The translations under genes were made by a program, and so were the position numbers. The notes under the pieces are model-generated. The model was not told where the DNA came from. It worked only from the letters and a program-made list of their open reading frames with translations, and ran no database searches. 64,000 nt of DNA from Heyndrickxia vini. GTDB taxonomy: Bacteria > Bacillota > Bacilli > Bacillales > Bacillaceae_C. Where the stretch lies: NCBI RefSeq assembly GCF_016772275.1, contig NZ_CP065425.1:1216001-1280000 (forward strand), in the 5' to 3' direction. Shown one piece after another: positions 1-8,341 of this stretch (positions are counted from its first letter, which is position 1; every line of letters begins with the position of its first letter).

Positions 1-1019
1 AAATCTCCTTTTTAGTTGATCTTCGTGCAACTTGGACTATCTTGATTTTGTTTATCGTGACTTTACTTGCACTCGTTATAAGTACAGGTTTAGGGGATAT
101 GAATATTAATCCGATAAATGTTGTTAAAACATTTTTCGGAGGTGGTTCAAGCATTGAGCAGTTAGTTGTATTAAAGTTTCGGTTACCAAGAATTCTTGTT
201 GCAATGTTTGTAGGTATTGCATTAGCAATGGCAGGGGGAATTTTACAAGGAATTATCCGGAATCCATTAGCATCACCGGATATTATCGGAATAACTGGTG
301 GGGCAGGTGCTGCCGTTGTTTCCTTTCTAGCCATTTTTAGTAATAAAGATAATAGTTTGACAGTGAGTATAGGCTGGATGCCAATTGCAGCTTTCCTTGG
401 GGCAACAATCGTGGCATTTCTGGTATATTTTTTAGCTTGGAAAGATGGCGTTTCTCCCATAAGATTAGTATTAATAGGAATTGGAATTTCCGCTGTGATG
501 AAAGCTATCACTACATTATTAATGTTAGTTGGACCTATTTATCGGGCAAGTGAGGCGAATATTTGGTTAACAGGTACCGTAAACGGATCCAGCTGGGGGA
601 ATGTTAAAGTTATTGTCCCATGGGTGCTAATACTGACGTTAATTTCCTTTTTATCCGCCCGAAAAATCAATGTACAAGAGTTTGGTGATGAACTCGCGAC
701 TGGTGTTGGAAGTCACGTTCAACGCCAACGATTTTTTCTTTTACTATTAAGTACGGCTTTAGTTGGTGCCGCTGTTGCATTTGGTGGGGGAATTGGCTTT
801 GTTGGTTTAATGGCTCCACATATTGCGAGAAGACTTGTCGGTTCTTCCTTTGGTGTTTTATTGCCTGCATCAGCCTGTATCGGCGGAATTTTGGTCATGG
901 TGGCGGATTTAATCGGACGTACCGTATTTACGCCGCTTGAAGTGCCGGCTGGAGTGTTTACTGCCGCGATTGGGGCACCGTATTTTATCTATTTATTATT
1001 TAAATCAAAGTCTGCATAA
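1..1019 (+). CDS. FecCD-family ferric-siderophore ABC transporter permease (5' end outside window)
   Basis: Inner-membrane channel subunit of an iron-siderophore importer. The protein is almost wholly hydrophobic and carries the family motif [19 protein letters not shown] in its first third and [16 protein letters not shown] near the C-terminus. The first in-frame start is a TTG at 42, but the frame stays open to base 3 and encodes plausible permease sequence ([14 protein letters not shown]), so the true start very likely lies before the window. The ATPase gene follows at 12 nt, and a second permease and a binding protein are expected upstream. It resembles B. subtilis YfhA-type permeases; the substrate cannot be told from sequence. 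Confidence 0.9.
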   Translation, partial: ISFLVDLRATWTILILFIVTLLALVISTGLGDMNINPINVVKTFFGGGSSIEQLVVLKFRLPRILVAMFVGIALAMAGGILQGIIRNPLASPDIIGITGGAGAAVVSFLAIFSNKDNSLTVSIGWMPIAAFLGATIVAFLVYFLAWKDGVSPIRLVLIGIGISAVMKAITTLLMLVGPIYRASEANIWLTGTVNGSSWGNVKVIVPWVLILTLISFLSARKINVQEFGDELATGVGSHVQRQRFFLLLLSTALVGAAVAFGGGIGFVGLMAPHIARRLVGSSFGVLLPASACIGGILVMVADLIGRTVFTPLEVPAGVFTAAIGAPYFIYLLFKSKSA

Positions 1020-1030
1020 AAGGAGTGGGC

Positions 1031-1855
1031 ATGATGAATGAAACAATTCAAGCAAAATCATTAACATTAGGTTATGGTGATTCGATTATTATAGATGAGT
1101 TAAATTTGAGTATTCCTAAAGGGGAAATTACCGTTTTCATTGGTGGGAATGGCTGTGGAAAATCGACTTTATTACGATCAATGGCACGTTTATTAAAACC
1201 GGAATCAGGTTCCGTTTTATTAGCTGGGAAAGAGATTGCTAAGCTCCCGACAAAAGAGGTAGCGAAAAATTTATCAATTCTCCCGCAAACACCAATAGCC
1301 CCGGAAGGATTAACAGTGCTGCAACTTGTAAAACAAGGACGATTTCCATACCAGTCATGGCTTAAACAATGGTCGAATGAAGACGAAGAAATTGTCATGC
1401 GCGCTCTAAAAGCTACTCGTATGGTTGAATTTAAAGATCGACCTGTCGATGAACTATCGGGAGGACAGCGACAAAGAGCATGGATTGCCATGACACTTGC
1501 TCAAGATACGGAGGTTATTCTACTAGATGAACCGACAACCTATCTTGATATGACTCATCAAATTGAAATTCTTGATTTATTATTTGAATTAAATGAACAA
1601 GAAAACAGAACGATTGTTATGGTGCTGCATGATTTAAATTTAGCGTGCAGATATGCACATAATATTGTTGCGATTCGTGATAAGAAAGTATATGCCCAAG
1701 GAACGCCGGAATCCGTGATTAGTTGCCAAATGGTTCGAGATGTTTTCGATATGGATTGTCAAGTATCAATGGATCCACTTTTTGGTACACCATTATGTAT
1801 TCCACACGGTAAAGGCCGTTGCATATTAAAAGGCGGGGAGATTAATGCCATCTAG
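1031..1855 (+). CDS. yusV: Iron-siderophore ABC transporter ATP-binding protein (YusV/FecE-like)
   Basis: ATPase that energises the preceding permease. Visible motifs are Walker [10 protein letters not shown] (about residue 38), signature LSGGQRQR (about 142), Walker B VILLDEPT and the H-loop VLHD. The length of about 274 aa is typical of FecE/FhuC proteins. The frame opens at a GTG (1025) inside the Shine-Dalgarno AAGGAG, so ATG 1031 or 1034 is the real start. Its 3' end overlaps the next gene by 11 nt, indicating translational coupling. In B. subtilis yusV also neighbours yusU, as here, and serves several siderophore systems as a shared ATPase. Confidence 0.92.
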   Translation: MMNETIQAKSLTLGYGDSIIIDELNLSIPKGEITVFIGGNGCGKSTLLRSMARLLKPESGSVLLAGKEIAKLPTKEVAKNLSILPQTPIAPEGLTVLQLVKQGRFPYQSWLKQWSNEDEEIVMRALKATRMVEFKDRPVDELSGGQRQRAWIAMTLAQDTEVILLDEPTTYLDMTHQIEILDLLFELNEQENRTIVMVLHDLNLACRYAHNIVAIRDKKVYAQGTPESVISCQMVRDVFDMDCQVSMDPLFGTPLCIPHGKGRCILKGGEINAI

Positions 1856-2600
1856 TTTATCATCGGAGCTTTCAAACTATCGATATATTGATGAAATAAA
1901 GAGTACGCATTCCTTTATAAATGGTAAAGATTTTTTCGATAGTGAAAAGCTTCCTGCTCATTTAGTGAAAATTGGAGCGCAAATGGGGTCCCCGACAAAT
2001 AAAATAACGGCTTCCATGATTGTGAAGCGAATGGCATTTTATGGGGTCATTCATTTATATGCGATGAGTGTATGGAATAAAAGGTTAGTTGTGGATATAG
2101 ATGAACTGAAAGTAGTTGAAAATCCGGGAGATCCACTATGGTTACCGGAATTTTACTTTGGAGAATATACCTTTATAGATGTGGAAAATGTACGGACATT
2201 GTGGAGAGAAGAGGTCATAGCGGAAGTTTTTTCAGGATTTTTCCACCCTTTATTGGAAACATTAAGGAATGTAACACGCTTTTCAAAGCTTGTTATGTGG
2301 GAGAATATCGCTATTTATATTTTTTGGTTATATGAAAGTCTTCTTAATAATGAAGAATATAATGCCCTTCATAACAGGCTTAGGGATGATTTCCATTTTA
2401 TCGTCCATGAAGCGAGTCCCGCTTTATTTGGTCCTTATAAAAATAATCCACTTTCTCGCTTTGACAGTGAAAAAGTGATCCGTGAAAAGAATATCGAACC
2501 CATTCGCGTACGAAAAACATGTTGTTTTTCCAATCTTTTAGAAAAAAAGAAAAATAGATGTTCAACCTGTCCAAATGGATGTAACATGCCTCCTATATAA
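1845..2600 (+). CDS. FhuF-like ferric siderophore reductase (IucA/IucC C-terminal-like)
   Basis: Cytoplasmic 251-aa protein whose C-terminus holds the pattern C-C-x11-C-x2-C ([18 protein letters not shown]), the 2Fe-2S ligand arrangement of FhuF-type ferric-siderophore reductases. The rest resembles proteins annotated as IucA/IucC family C-terminal domain. It overlaps the end of the ATPase gene, so the operon pairs uptake of the ferric complex with reductive iron release. The reductase role is inferred from the cysteine motif and the context; no catalytic domain other than the cluster site is recognisable by eye. Confidence 0.75.
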   Translation: MPSSLSSELSNYRYIDEIKSTHSFINGKDFFDSEKLPAHLVKIGAQMGSPTNKITASMIVKRMAFYGVIHLYAMSVWNKRLVVDIDELKVVENPGDPLWLPEFYFGEYTFIDVENVRTLWREEVIAEVFSGFFHPLLETLRNVTRFSKLVMWENIAIYIFWLYESLLNNEEYNALHNRLRDDFHFIVHEASPALFGPYKNNPLSRFDSEKVIREKNIEPIRVRKTCCFSNLLEKKKNRCSTCPNGCNMPPI

Positions 2601-2620
2601 AAAAGAAAAGAGTGATCGTC

Positions 2621-2869
2621 ATGGATCAGACATTTCGAGATCAGTTCGATGCATTATTAGAAAAATATACGGAGCTTTTACTTGGTGAATCGAATGATGA
2701 ATTAATTGAAAAGATCAAAATGTGGGCACTTTATACATATATTGCAAAATCTATGCCTGACTTAGCAAAGCATTGGAATGCATTATATCCAAATGGAAAA
2801 GAGGAAATGAAAAAATTAATTTTTGAAATCAAGCATATGAATGATTTACATCGTGAAGCAAAAAAATAA
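2621..2869 (+). CDS. yusU: YusU-like small protein (DUF2573)
   Basis: Small acidic, mostly helical protein of 82 aa with no signal peptide or membrane segment. It resembles B. subtilis YusU (DUF2573), which also neighbours the siderophore ATPase gene yusV. The frame opens at GTG 2612, but the ATG at 2621 after AAAAGAG spacing fits better. It is the last gene of the iron-uptake operon and is followed at once by a terminator. No biochemical role is known to me. Confidence 0.8.
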   Translation: MDQTFRDQFDALLEKYTELLLGESNDELIEKIKMWALYTYIAKSMPDLAKHWNALYPNGKEEMKKLIFEIKHMNDLHREAKK

Positions 2870-2892
2870 CCACTGGTATCAAACCAGTGGTT
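2868..2892. terminator. Bidirectional terminator between yusU and glcF
   Basis: The 10-bp inverted repeat AACCACTGGT/ACCAGTGGTT has a 5-nt loop and an A-run on its left, which is a T-run for the minus strand. It overlaps the stop codons of the two convergent genes. Confidence 0.7.
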
Positions 2893-4216
2893 AATTCGTT
2901 ACGGCTTCCATTAACAGGTCGACAATATGAACCGCTCGAACTTGTTCCGTCAAACCTTCCCGTTCTATTCCAAGTTTCATCTGCAATAAGCAGCCAGGAT
3001 TTGCGGTCACAATGGTAGTTGCCTTCGTTGCCTTCGCATTCTTCATTTTTGAATCCAATATTTTCATAGACATTTCTGATTCAACGATATTATAAATTCC
3101 CGCCGATCCACAACAACGATCGGAGTCTTTCATTTCACGATAATCTGGACCAATAATTGATTGCAGTAATACTCTTGGTGCCTCAGATGTTTTCATAACA
3201 TTCCTCAAATGACAAGAATCCTGATAGGTAATGATTTGTTCAGCTAATTTGAGTGAGTTATTTTTATGAAAATTCAACTCTACCAATATTTGAGTAATAT
3301 CTTTTAATTTCTCCTTAAACGCCTTAGCACGTGGATACCATTCAGGATCGTTTTTTAATAAATGATCATAGTCAATAAGAAATGCGCCGCAACCACCTGC
3401 GTTTGTAATGATATAATCGGCATTCGTATGTTCAAATGCTTCAATATTGCGTTTAGCCAATTCTATTGATTTTTCCTTTTCACCGCTATGTCCATGTAAC
3501 GCACCACAACAACCTTGCGTTTTCGGAATGATGATTTCACAACCTGCCTTTTGCAATAATTTAAGGGTTGCATTATTCGTTTCTAAAAACATCGTATCCA
3601 TGAGACACCCAGTAAAGAAGGCAACCCTTTTTGCCTGAGTTTGCTCCGCAGGAAGGTACTCTGGACGATTCTTCATTTCTTTCATTGTCGGTACCTTTGG
3701 CAAAACTTTTTCCATTGTTGCTAAACTTTCGGGAAACAGCTTCATAAACCCAATTTTTCTCGTAACTTTTTGTAAACCGGATCGTTGATAAAAACCTAAT
3801 AGGCCGGTTATCGATTGCATCCTGTTTTGATGAGGAAAAAGACCCTCAAATACCGTATTTCTAACGGCACGCACAATCGGTTTCTGCTTTTTATTTTGCT
3901 GGATAATATCTCTTGCCTCCTCTAGGAGATGGCCGTACTTTACACCAGATGGACAAACCGGCTCACATGCTCGGCAACCAAGGCAAAGACTTAAAGAACG
4001 TTCTACATCTTCATCGGGTTCAATCATCCCATCTTTTACTGCTTTCATTAGCGCAATTCGACCTCTTGGAGAGTGTATTTCCTGGAATCCTGATTCAATA
4101 TAGGTTGGACAAGAAGGAAGACAAAAACCGCATCTCATACAATTTAATAATTCATCTTCATCCATTCTTTCCATGAAAACTTCTTGAATTTTACGTTGTT
4201 CTTCTATAGTCGTCAT
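2891..4216 (-). CDS. glcF: Glycolate oxidase iron-sulfur subunit GlcF (YsfD)
   Basis: Fe-S electron-transfer subunit of glycolate/2-hydroxyacid dehydrogenase. Two 4Fe-4S motifs lie in the N-terminal part (CMRCGFCLPSCPTY about residue 22; CLGCRACEPVCP about 75). Two cysteine-rich CCG-type domains follow (TGCLMDT...QGCCGALHGHSG and DSCHLRN...DRCCGSAG). The length of 441 aa is normal. The ATG overlaps the glcD stop by 4 nt, so the genes are translationally coupled. The order regulator-glcD-glcF matches B. subtilis ysfB-ysfC-ysfD. Confidence 0.95.
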   Translation of the reverse strand: MTTIEEQRKIQEVFMERMDEDELLNCMRCGFCLPSCPTYIESGFQEIHSPRGRIALMKAVKDGMIEPDEDVERSLSLCLGCRACEPVCPSGVKYGHLLEEARDIIQQNKKQKPIVRAVRNTVFEGLFPHQNRMQSITGLLGFYQRSGLQKVTRKIGFMKLFPESLATMEKVLPKVPTMKEMKNRPEYLPAEQTQAKRVAFFTGCLMDTMFLETNNATLKLLQKAGCEIIIPKTQGCCGALHGHSGEKEKSIELAKRNIEAFEHTNADYIITNAGGCGAFLIDYDHLLKNDPEWYPRAKAFKEKLKDITQILVELNFHKNNSLKLAEQIITYQDSCHLRNVMKTSEAPRVLLQSIIGPDYREMKDSDRCCGSAGIYNIVESEMSMKILDSKMKNAKATKATTIVTANPGCLLQMKLGIEREGLTEQVRAVHIVDLLMEAVTN

Positions 4217-5625
4217 CTCGTTACCACCACGCGTTTCCTGCTATCCTTGGCAAATACCTTTCCGGGATTCATAATATTTAATGGATCAAAACTAGCTTTA
4301 ATCGCCTTCATCGCTGCAATTCCTTCTTTTCCTAGTTTCCATTCGAGATACGGTGCTTTCATCACTCCAACACCATGCTCACCTGTAATCGTTCCGCCAA
4401 GTTCGATTGCCTTTTCAAAAATCTCGGCAAATGCTTGTTCGACACGTTCAATTTCTTCTTTATTTCGTACATCAGTTAAACATGTAGGGTGTAAGTTACC
4501 ATCCCCTGCATGCCCAAAGGTGCTAATATTTACACGATATTTTTCGGCAATTTCATTAATCGCACGCACCATTTTGGCAATTTCGGAACGTGGGACTGTC
4601 GCATCTTCTAAAATGGTTGTTGGTTTTAAACGCGCCAAAGCTGAAAGTGCAACCCTTCTTGCTGTTCTTAACGCATCTGCCTCTTCCTCCGAATTAGCAA
4701 CTTGAACAGCCTCTGCATCTTCTTCCAAGCAAATCGCAGCCATTTTGTCCATATCCCGATTCACAACTTCAGGACTACCATCTTGCTCGATTAATAGGAC
4801 GGCTTTCACATTTGTAGGTAAACCGATTTTTGCAAAATCCTCTACAGCGATTAATGTTGGCTGATCAAGAAATTCAAGTGTAGTCGGAATAATTTTGTTC
4901 GCGATAATTTTCGAGACGGAACGTGCAGCAGCTTCTAAATCTTGAAATAATGCTAGCATCGTTTTTTTCGTTTCTGGCATTGGGATTAATTTTAAGGTAG
5001 CTTCAGTAATAATTCCGAGTGTTCCTTCGGATCCAACGAAAAGCCTTGTTAAATCATATCCAGCGACATCCTTGGCTAATTTTCCACCAGTCCGGATAAT
5101 ATCTCCATTCGGGAGCACGATTTCTAAGGCAAGGACATAATCCCGCGTGACACCATATTTTAAACCGCGCAAGCCACCGGAGTTTTCATTTATATTCCCG
5201 CCGATCGAAGAAATTTTCATTGAACTTGGATCTGGTGGGTAGAAGAGCCCTTTCTCCTCAACGGCATGAATCATATCCAGCGTAATAATGCCAGGTTGAA
5301 CGGTAATCGTTAAGTTTTCTTCATCAATTTCGATAATTTGGTTCATATGTTTAAATAATAATACAAGTCCACCTTCAGTCGGGCATGTACCAGCACAAAG
5401 GTTTGTTCCAGAACCTCTAGGAACAATGGGAACTTTACATTCACTACAAAGCTTAACAATATCGGCGACTTCCTTCGTGTTTCTAGGGGAAGCAATGATA
5501 TCTGGCATTGATTGAAACTGTGGTGTGGCATCATAGGAATATACTAATCTCCCAGCCTTTGAATCATCAACATTCTCCTTGCCAACGATTTGAATAAGTC
5601 GATCTTTGAAGGTTTGCGATAACAT
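4213..5625 (-). CDS. glcD: Glycolate oxidase FAD subunit GlcD (YsfC)
   Basis: FAD-linked 2-hydroxyacid oxidase/dehydrogenase of the VAO/PCMH family, oxidising glycolate to glyoxylate. The N-terminal FAD-binding half contains PRGSGTNLCAGTCP and GGLRGLKYGVTRDYVL; the C-terminal FAD-oxidase half contains HAGDGNLHP and GEHGVGVMK. A longer frame starts at 5709, but the ATG at 5625 has AAGGAGG 6 nt upstream and gives MLSQTFKDRL, so 470 aa is preferred. It is first of the two-gene operon; a GC-rich palindromic repeat occupies its upstream region. Confidence 0.95.
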   Translation of the reverse strand: MLSQTFKDRLIQIVGKENVDDSKAGRLVYSYDATPQFQSMPDIIASPRNTKEVADIVKLCSECKVPIVPRGSGTNLCAGTCPTEGGLVLLFKHMNQIIEIDEENLTITVQPGIITLDMIHAVEEKGLFYPPDPSSMKISSIGGNINENSGGLRGLKYGVTRDYVLALEIVLPNGDIIRTGGKLAKDVAGYDLTRLFVGSEGTLGIITEATLKLIPMPETKKTMLALFQDLEAAARSVSKIIANKIIPTTLEFLDQPTLIAVEDFAKIGLPTNVKAVLLIEQDGSPEVVNRDMDKMAAICLEEDAEAVQVANSEEEADALRTARRVALSALARLKPTTILEDATVPRSEIAKMVRAINEIAEKYRVNISTFGHAGDGNLHPTCLTDVRNKEEIERVEQAFAEIFEKAIELGGTITGEHGVGVMKAPYLEWKLGKEGIAAMKAIKASFDPLNIMNPGKVFAKDSRKRVVVTR

Positions 5626-5682
5626 TATTATCCTCCTTATGAATGTCTCTTTTATTAAAGATTTTTGTTTTCCATATAACCG

Positions 5683-5815
5683 CACAGAGTGAATTGGAAC
5701 GAAAGGCACTTGACTCCTGTGGGATTAGCTGGTCAGATGAGACCCCGCAGGGAGCGAAGCGCTGAGAGGAGGCTCATCGCCAGCCCCACTGAACCTGTAG
5801 CGGAAAGAAACGGTC
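5683..5815 (-). repeat. GC-rich interspersed palindromic repeat, class 1 copy a
   Basis: Non-coding, GC-rich block in AT-rich surroundings. It is the reverse complement of the copies at 46511-46650 and 48390-48515 (shared: GAGACCCCGCAGG, GGCACTTGACTCCTG, CTGTAGCGGAAAG). It fills most of the roughly 300-nt gap between the glcD start and the regulator gene. No ORF or transposase is present. Confidence 0.85.
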
Positions 5816-5875
5816 ATTTTTTTTCCAAAACAACAAGCATTATGAAAACAACATGTTATTAATAGTATAAAAAAA

Positions 5876-5892
5876 AGCGAGAGGAACTCGCT
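5876..5892 (-). terminator. Terminator of the CdaR-type regulator
   Basis: Inverted repeat AGCGAG/CTCGCT with a 5-nt loop. Read on the minus strand it is followed by an 8-nt T-run, 38 nt after the regulator stop codon. Confidence 0.75.
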
Positions 5893-5929
5893 ATGTATTT
5901 TCAAACAAAGAAAACGTTTTAAATGTTAA

Positions 5930-7030
5930 TTAATTTGTATATTGATCTAAAATTTGAATACTTAAATAAAGGATTGTTTGATCTTTTATGATTTTTGGAT
6001 TCAACTTAGTAAGTTCTTCAATTTTTTTTATGCGATAATGCAGTGTATTAATATGTATATGCAATTGTTCAGCCGTTTCTTTTAATGATTGGTTATATTC
6101 AAAAAATGTCCTTAACGTATGCATTAGTTCCAAATCATGAAGAAGTGGGGCAATGGTTCGTTGAACGAACTCTTTTTTCGTTTCACTTCGAACATCCTCA
6201 AAAATCATTTCGAGAGTGAGTTCTTCATCAAAGGCAATCCACTGATTTTCAGTAATTGAATGAAGCGCACGTTCGGCTTTTAAAAAAGAACTTTTCAATT
6301 CCTTTGGTTCTACAATTTGTCCGATTCCGAAGGTTAATAAAAAATTATTGTTATGTTCTATTTTAATTTTCCAATCATATAACCTTTTTTTTAGCTGTTT
6401 TTTGTCTACATTAGTTGTAGCTTCAAGTAATAGCAACAAGCGGTCATTTCCCCAATGAATGAATAAGTCATTTTTCTCTTCGACAGATTCCCATTTTGGA
6501 GTAAAGTTAATCATATTTGTTTGTGTTTTAGCCTTTACCATAATCACTTGTCTGGGGACAGATAAATTAATTCCTAAAAGATCGGCACGATTGTGAAAGG
6601 TTGAATCCCATTCTCTTAATTCTAACCAGTCAAAAATAAAAGCTTCTATTGCACGGTTTTGACGATTCATTTCCTCTTTATAGAAATTTTCTTGAATAAG
6701 GAGTTCAGTCATTTTTCGTAATAATTCTGCATATGGCAAAACTTCGTCGGGATTTCCTGTTATGCCAATGACACCGACCACATTTTGACCAAAGCAAATC
6801 GGTAAATTGATCCCGGCTTTTACACCTTTTAATTTTGTCTCATCTTCTTTTGATATAATCAATCGATCCTTTTTATGGACAGTAAGGAACGCACCTTCAT
6901 GAAAAAAACCGATTCTCTTCGGATTGGTACTAGCAATAATGTATCCATTCGTATCCATAATAACAATTTCTTCATTGATTAATTTTCTTACTTCTTGAAT
7001 GATTTTTTTTGCAAGAATGGTTTGTAACAA
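5930..7030 (-). CDS. CdaR/PucR-family regulator (YsfB-like), probable glc operon activator
   Basis: Transcriptional regulator of about 366 aa. The N-terminus (LAKKIIQEVRKLINEEIVI...ASTNPKRIGFFHEGA) matches the sugar-diacid recognition domain. The C-terminus (NQSLKETAEQLHIHINTLHY then RIKKIEELTKLN) is a PucR-type HTH. The frame reaches back to 7216, but the upstream residues do not look like the family. TTG 7030 lies just after GGGGAGGAG and gives MLQTILAKK, the expected family start. Its place next to glcDF suggests glycolate-responsive control. Confidence 0.85.
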   Translation of the reverse strand: MLQTILAKKIIQEVRKLINEEIVIMDTNGYIIASTNPKRIGFFHEGAFLTVHKKDRLIISKEDETKLKGVKAGINLPICFGQNVVGVIGITGNPDEVLPYAELLRKMTELLIQENFYKEEMNRQNRAIEAFIFDWLELREWDSTFHNRADLLGINLSVPRQVIMVKAKTQTNMINFTPKWESVEEKNDLFIHWGNDRLLLLLEATTNVDKKQLKKRLYDWKIKIEHNNNFLLTFGIGQIVEPKELKSSFLKAERALHSITENQWIAFDEELTLEMIFEDVRSETKKEFVQRTIAPLLHDLELMHTLRTFFEYNQSLKETAEQLHIHINTLHYRIKKIEELTKLNPKIIKDQTILYLSIQILDQYTN

Positions 7031-7120
7031 AGATACTCCTCCCCAGTTTCTTCTCTTTTTTAGCATAAAGGAATTGATGTAGAAATGAAAGTAGGGCAGG
7101 AAGGGGGGGAAGGATTGTAG

Positions 7121-7275
7121 AATGAACCTCAAGATGAGCTTTGGAAGGGAATCTTGGTCGATAAAAAGGCTGAATGAAGCCCAAAAAGCATTATGAGGAG
7201 GAATCTTGGTCAACAAAAAGGCTGAATAAAGCCCAAGATGAGTTACGAAAAGGAATCTTGGTCAACAAAAACAAA
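7121..7275. repeat. Tandem repeat, 52-bp period, about three units
   Basis: GAATCTTGGTC begins at 7149, 7201 and 7253, exactly 52 bp apart, and is followed in the first two by ATAAAAAGGCTGAAT or CAACAAAAAGGCTGAAT and AAGCCC. A partial unit (AAGATGAGCTTTGGAAGG) precedes them. It lies between the regulator start and the terminator of the coat gene and has no convincing ORF of its own. Confidence 0.85.
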
Positions 7276-7276
7276 A

Positions 7277-7298
7277 GGGCACGAAATAATCCGTGCCC
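7277..7298 (-). terminator. Terminator of the spore coat gene pair
   Basis: GGGCACG/CGTGCCC stem, followed on the minus strand by TTTTGTTTTTG. It begins just 13 nt past the coat gene stop. Confidence 0.8.
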
Positions 7299-7310
7299 CT
7301 ACATCGACTA

Positions 7311-7646
7311 TTACTGCATTTGGTTTCCATAAGGAAATTGGTTTGAATACCCTTGGTGCTGTTGGAAGGATTGTTGAACTTTTTGTTGCTCAGCTGCTTC
7401 AAGCTTGTACCATCCGTTTTGAAACATTAAATTAAATAACTCGCGTTGCTCATTTTGTGTTTCTGTGAATACAGATAGTAAATCTTGATATAATGCTTCA
7501 TGACTTGCCTCATTCATTGCATTATTGTACGAAGCTGTCATATATTTTTCCATTGATAAAAGATCATTCACCAGATCACGGTCACTCATTCGTGGTGTTT
7601 CTGGGACAGGTGTTTTTGGATTTTGGATTTTTTGCTGATTTGACAT
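7311..7646 (-). CDS. CotF-family spore coat protein
   Basis: 111-aa protein rich in Gln, Asn and Met with the CotF-family core (MSDRDLVNDLLSMEKYMTAS, then YNNAMNEASHEALYQDLLS), a ferritin-like helical pair. The C-terminal tail is Gln/Tyr/Gly rich, as is common in coat proteins. It is likely made in the mother cell at sporulation. It follows the next coat gene by 14 nt (minus strand), so the two form an operon. Synteny with yusN of B. subtilis, beside the fad genes, supports the call. Confidence 0.85.
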   Translation of the reverse strand: MSNQQKIQNPKTPVPETPRMSDRDLVNDLLSMEKYMTASYNNAMNEASHEALYQDLLSVFTETQNEQRELFNLMFQNGWYKLEAAEQQKVQQSFQQHQGYSNQFPYGNQMQ

Positions 7647-7660
7647 CGTTTGTCCTCCTA

Positions 7661-7948
7661 TTACATAAATTGCTGGCTTTGCCCGCCCGGCTGTGTTTGT
7701 AGATGAGCTTGTAAATGATTGAGTATTTTATTGTAATGATTTTGATGCATTTGTCCGCATTTTTCGAGTGCATTTTTTACTGAAGCATCTTGGCAATGCA
7801 TTGCAGCAAAATGCGCTTTTTTCATCGCAAGTAAATTCCAGGAAAGCATGTCATCGATATATGAAAGATCTTTTGTAGATAAAATATCGGGTGGTTGTGG
7901 CATCGACACCTGCTGATTTTGTTGATTATAAGGTTGCTGTTGCATCAT
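7661..7948 (-). CDS. CotF-like spore coat protein
   Basis: 95-aa protein with Gln-rich ends and a central CotF-like helical segment (LSYIDDMLSWNLLAMKKAHF). It is a short paralogue of the downstream coat gene, which also opens with a low-complexity Gln/Pro region. The ATG is preceded by AAGGAGG on the minus strand. It is first of a two-gene coat operon and may interact with the partner, which is inference. One of the pair corresponds to YusN; which one cannot be decided by eye. Confidence 0.8.
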   Translation of the reverse strand: MMQQQPYNQQNQQVSMPQPPDILSTKDLSYIDDMLSWNLLAMKKAHFAAMHCQDASVKNALEKCGQMHQNHYNKILNHLQAHLQTQPGGQSQQFM

Positions 7949-7967
7949 AATCCTCCTTATCTAGAAA

Positions 7968-8099
7968 TTATTTTTTGTATTGATTATTTTGGCTATTCAC
8001 TTTCCCGCCGCCATCTTCTTCAACTGTTGGACCTGCATTCCCTTTTACACTAGCTGCACTGACACCAGCCTTCGAAGGATTTTTCTTACGTCTTGCCAT
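7968..8099 (-). CDS. YuzL-like small spore-associated protein
   Basis: A 43-aa basic peptide, MARRKKNPSKAGVSAASVKG at its start and ending SQNNQYKK. It resembles the YuzL family (PF14115), short proteins next to the yusN coat gene in Bacillus. A strong GGAGGTG Shine-Dalgarno lies before the ATG on the minus strand. It lacks Cys and hydrophobic segments and looks disordered and nucleic-acid-friendly, like small spore proteins; that role is inference. Confidence 0.75.
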   Translation of the reverse strand: MARRKKNPSKAGVSAASVKGNAGPTVEEDGGGKVNSQNNQYKK

Positions 8100-8224
8100 T
8101 TTATTCACCTCCATAATAAGTATAGATTTTCCTAACGAATGTATATTATCCTAATTCAAATTTAATAATCGGTCGTCGAATCGAATGTATTTTTAGAAAA
8201 TTTATCATTTTTAGAGATTAGTAA

Positions 8225-8253
8225 TTGATAGTTTTGGAAAAATCATTTATATT
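8225..8253 (+). promoter_or_regulatory. Sigma-A promoter of the fadNAE operon
   Basis: TTGATA (8225-8230), a 17-nt spacer and TATATT (8248-8253). The FadR-type operator lies about 40 bp downstream of the predicted start site. Confidence 0.6.
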
Positions 8254-8297
8254 ATAGATAGTAAGCTCATTCATGAGATATTTTTTTAAAAGAAAAA

Positions 8298-8315
8298 TGA
8301 ATGAGTATTCATTCA
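8298..8315. promoter_or_regulatory. FadR operator
   Basis: TGAATGAGTATTCATTCA has 7-bp perfect arms and fits the known B. subtilis FadR consensus TGAATGAMTANTCATTCA. It sits in the fadN leader, where FadR would block transcription until long-chain acyl-CoA releases it. Confidence 0.88.
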
Positions 8316-8341
8316 AGAAGGCATTGAAGGAGGAAATAGCA

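Noticed and set aside
1072..1491. 139-aa minus-strand ORF opposite the siderophore ATPase
   Set aside because: Antisense shadow of a clear ABC ATPase; no ribosome-binding site, no recognisable product.
5683..5815. GC-rich block as a horizontally acquired gene or insertion sequence remnant
   Set aside because: No ORF or transposase fragment; it recurs three more times in the window as a short palindromic repeat.
7141..7216. N-terminal extension of the CdaR-type regulator to 7216
   Set aside because: The extra residues run through the tandem repeat, do not resemble the family N-terminus, and a better TTG start with GGGGAGGAG exists at 7030.
8273..8341. Longer FadN starting at 8273
   Set aside because: The extension is encoded by the FadR operator and the Shine-Dalgarno; TTG 8342 gives the family N-terminus.
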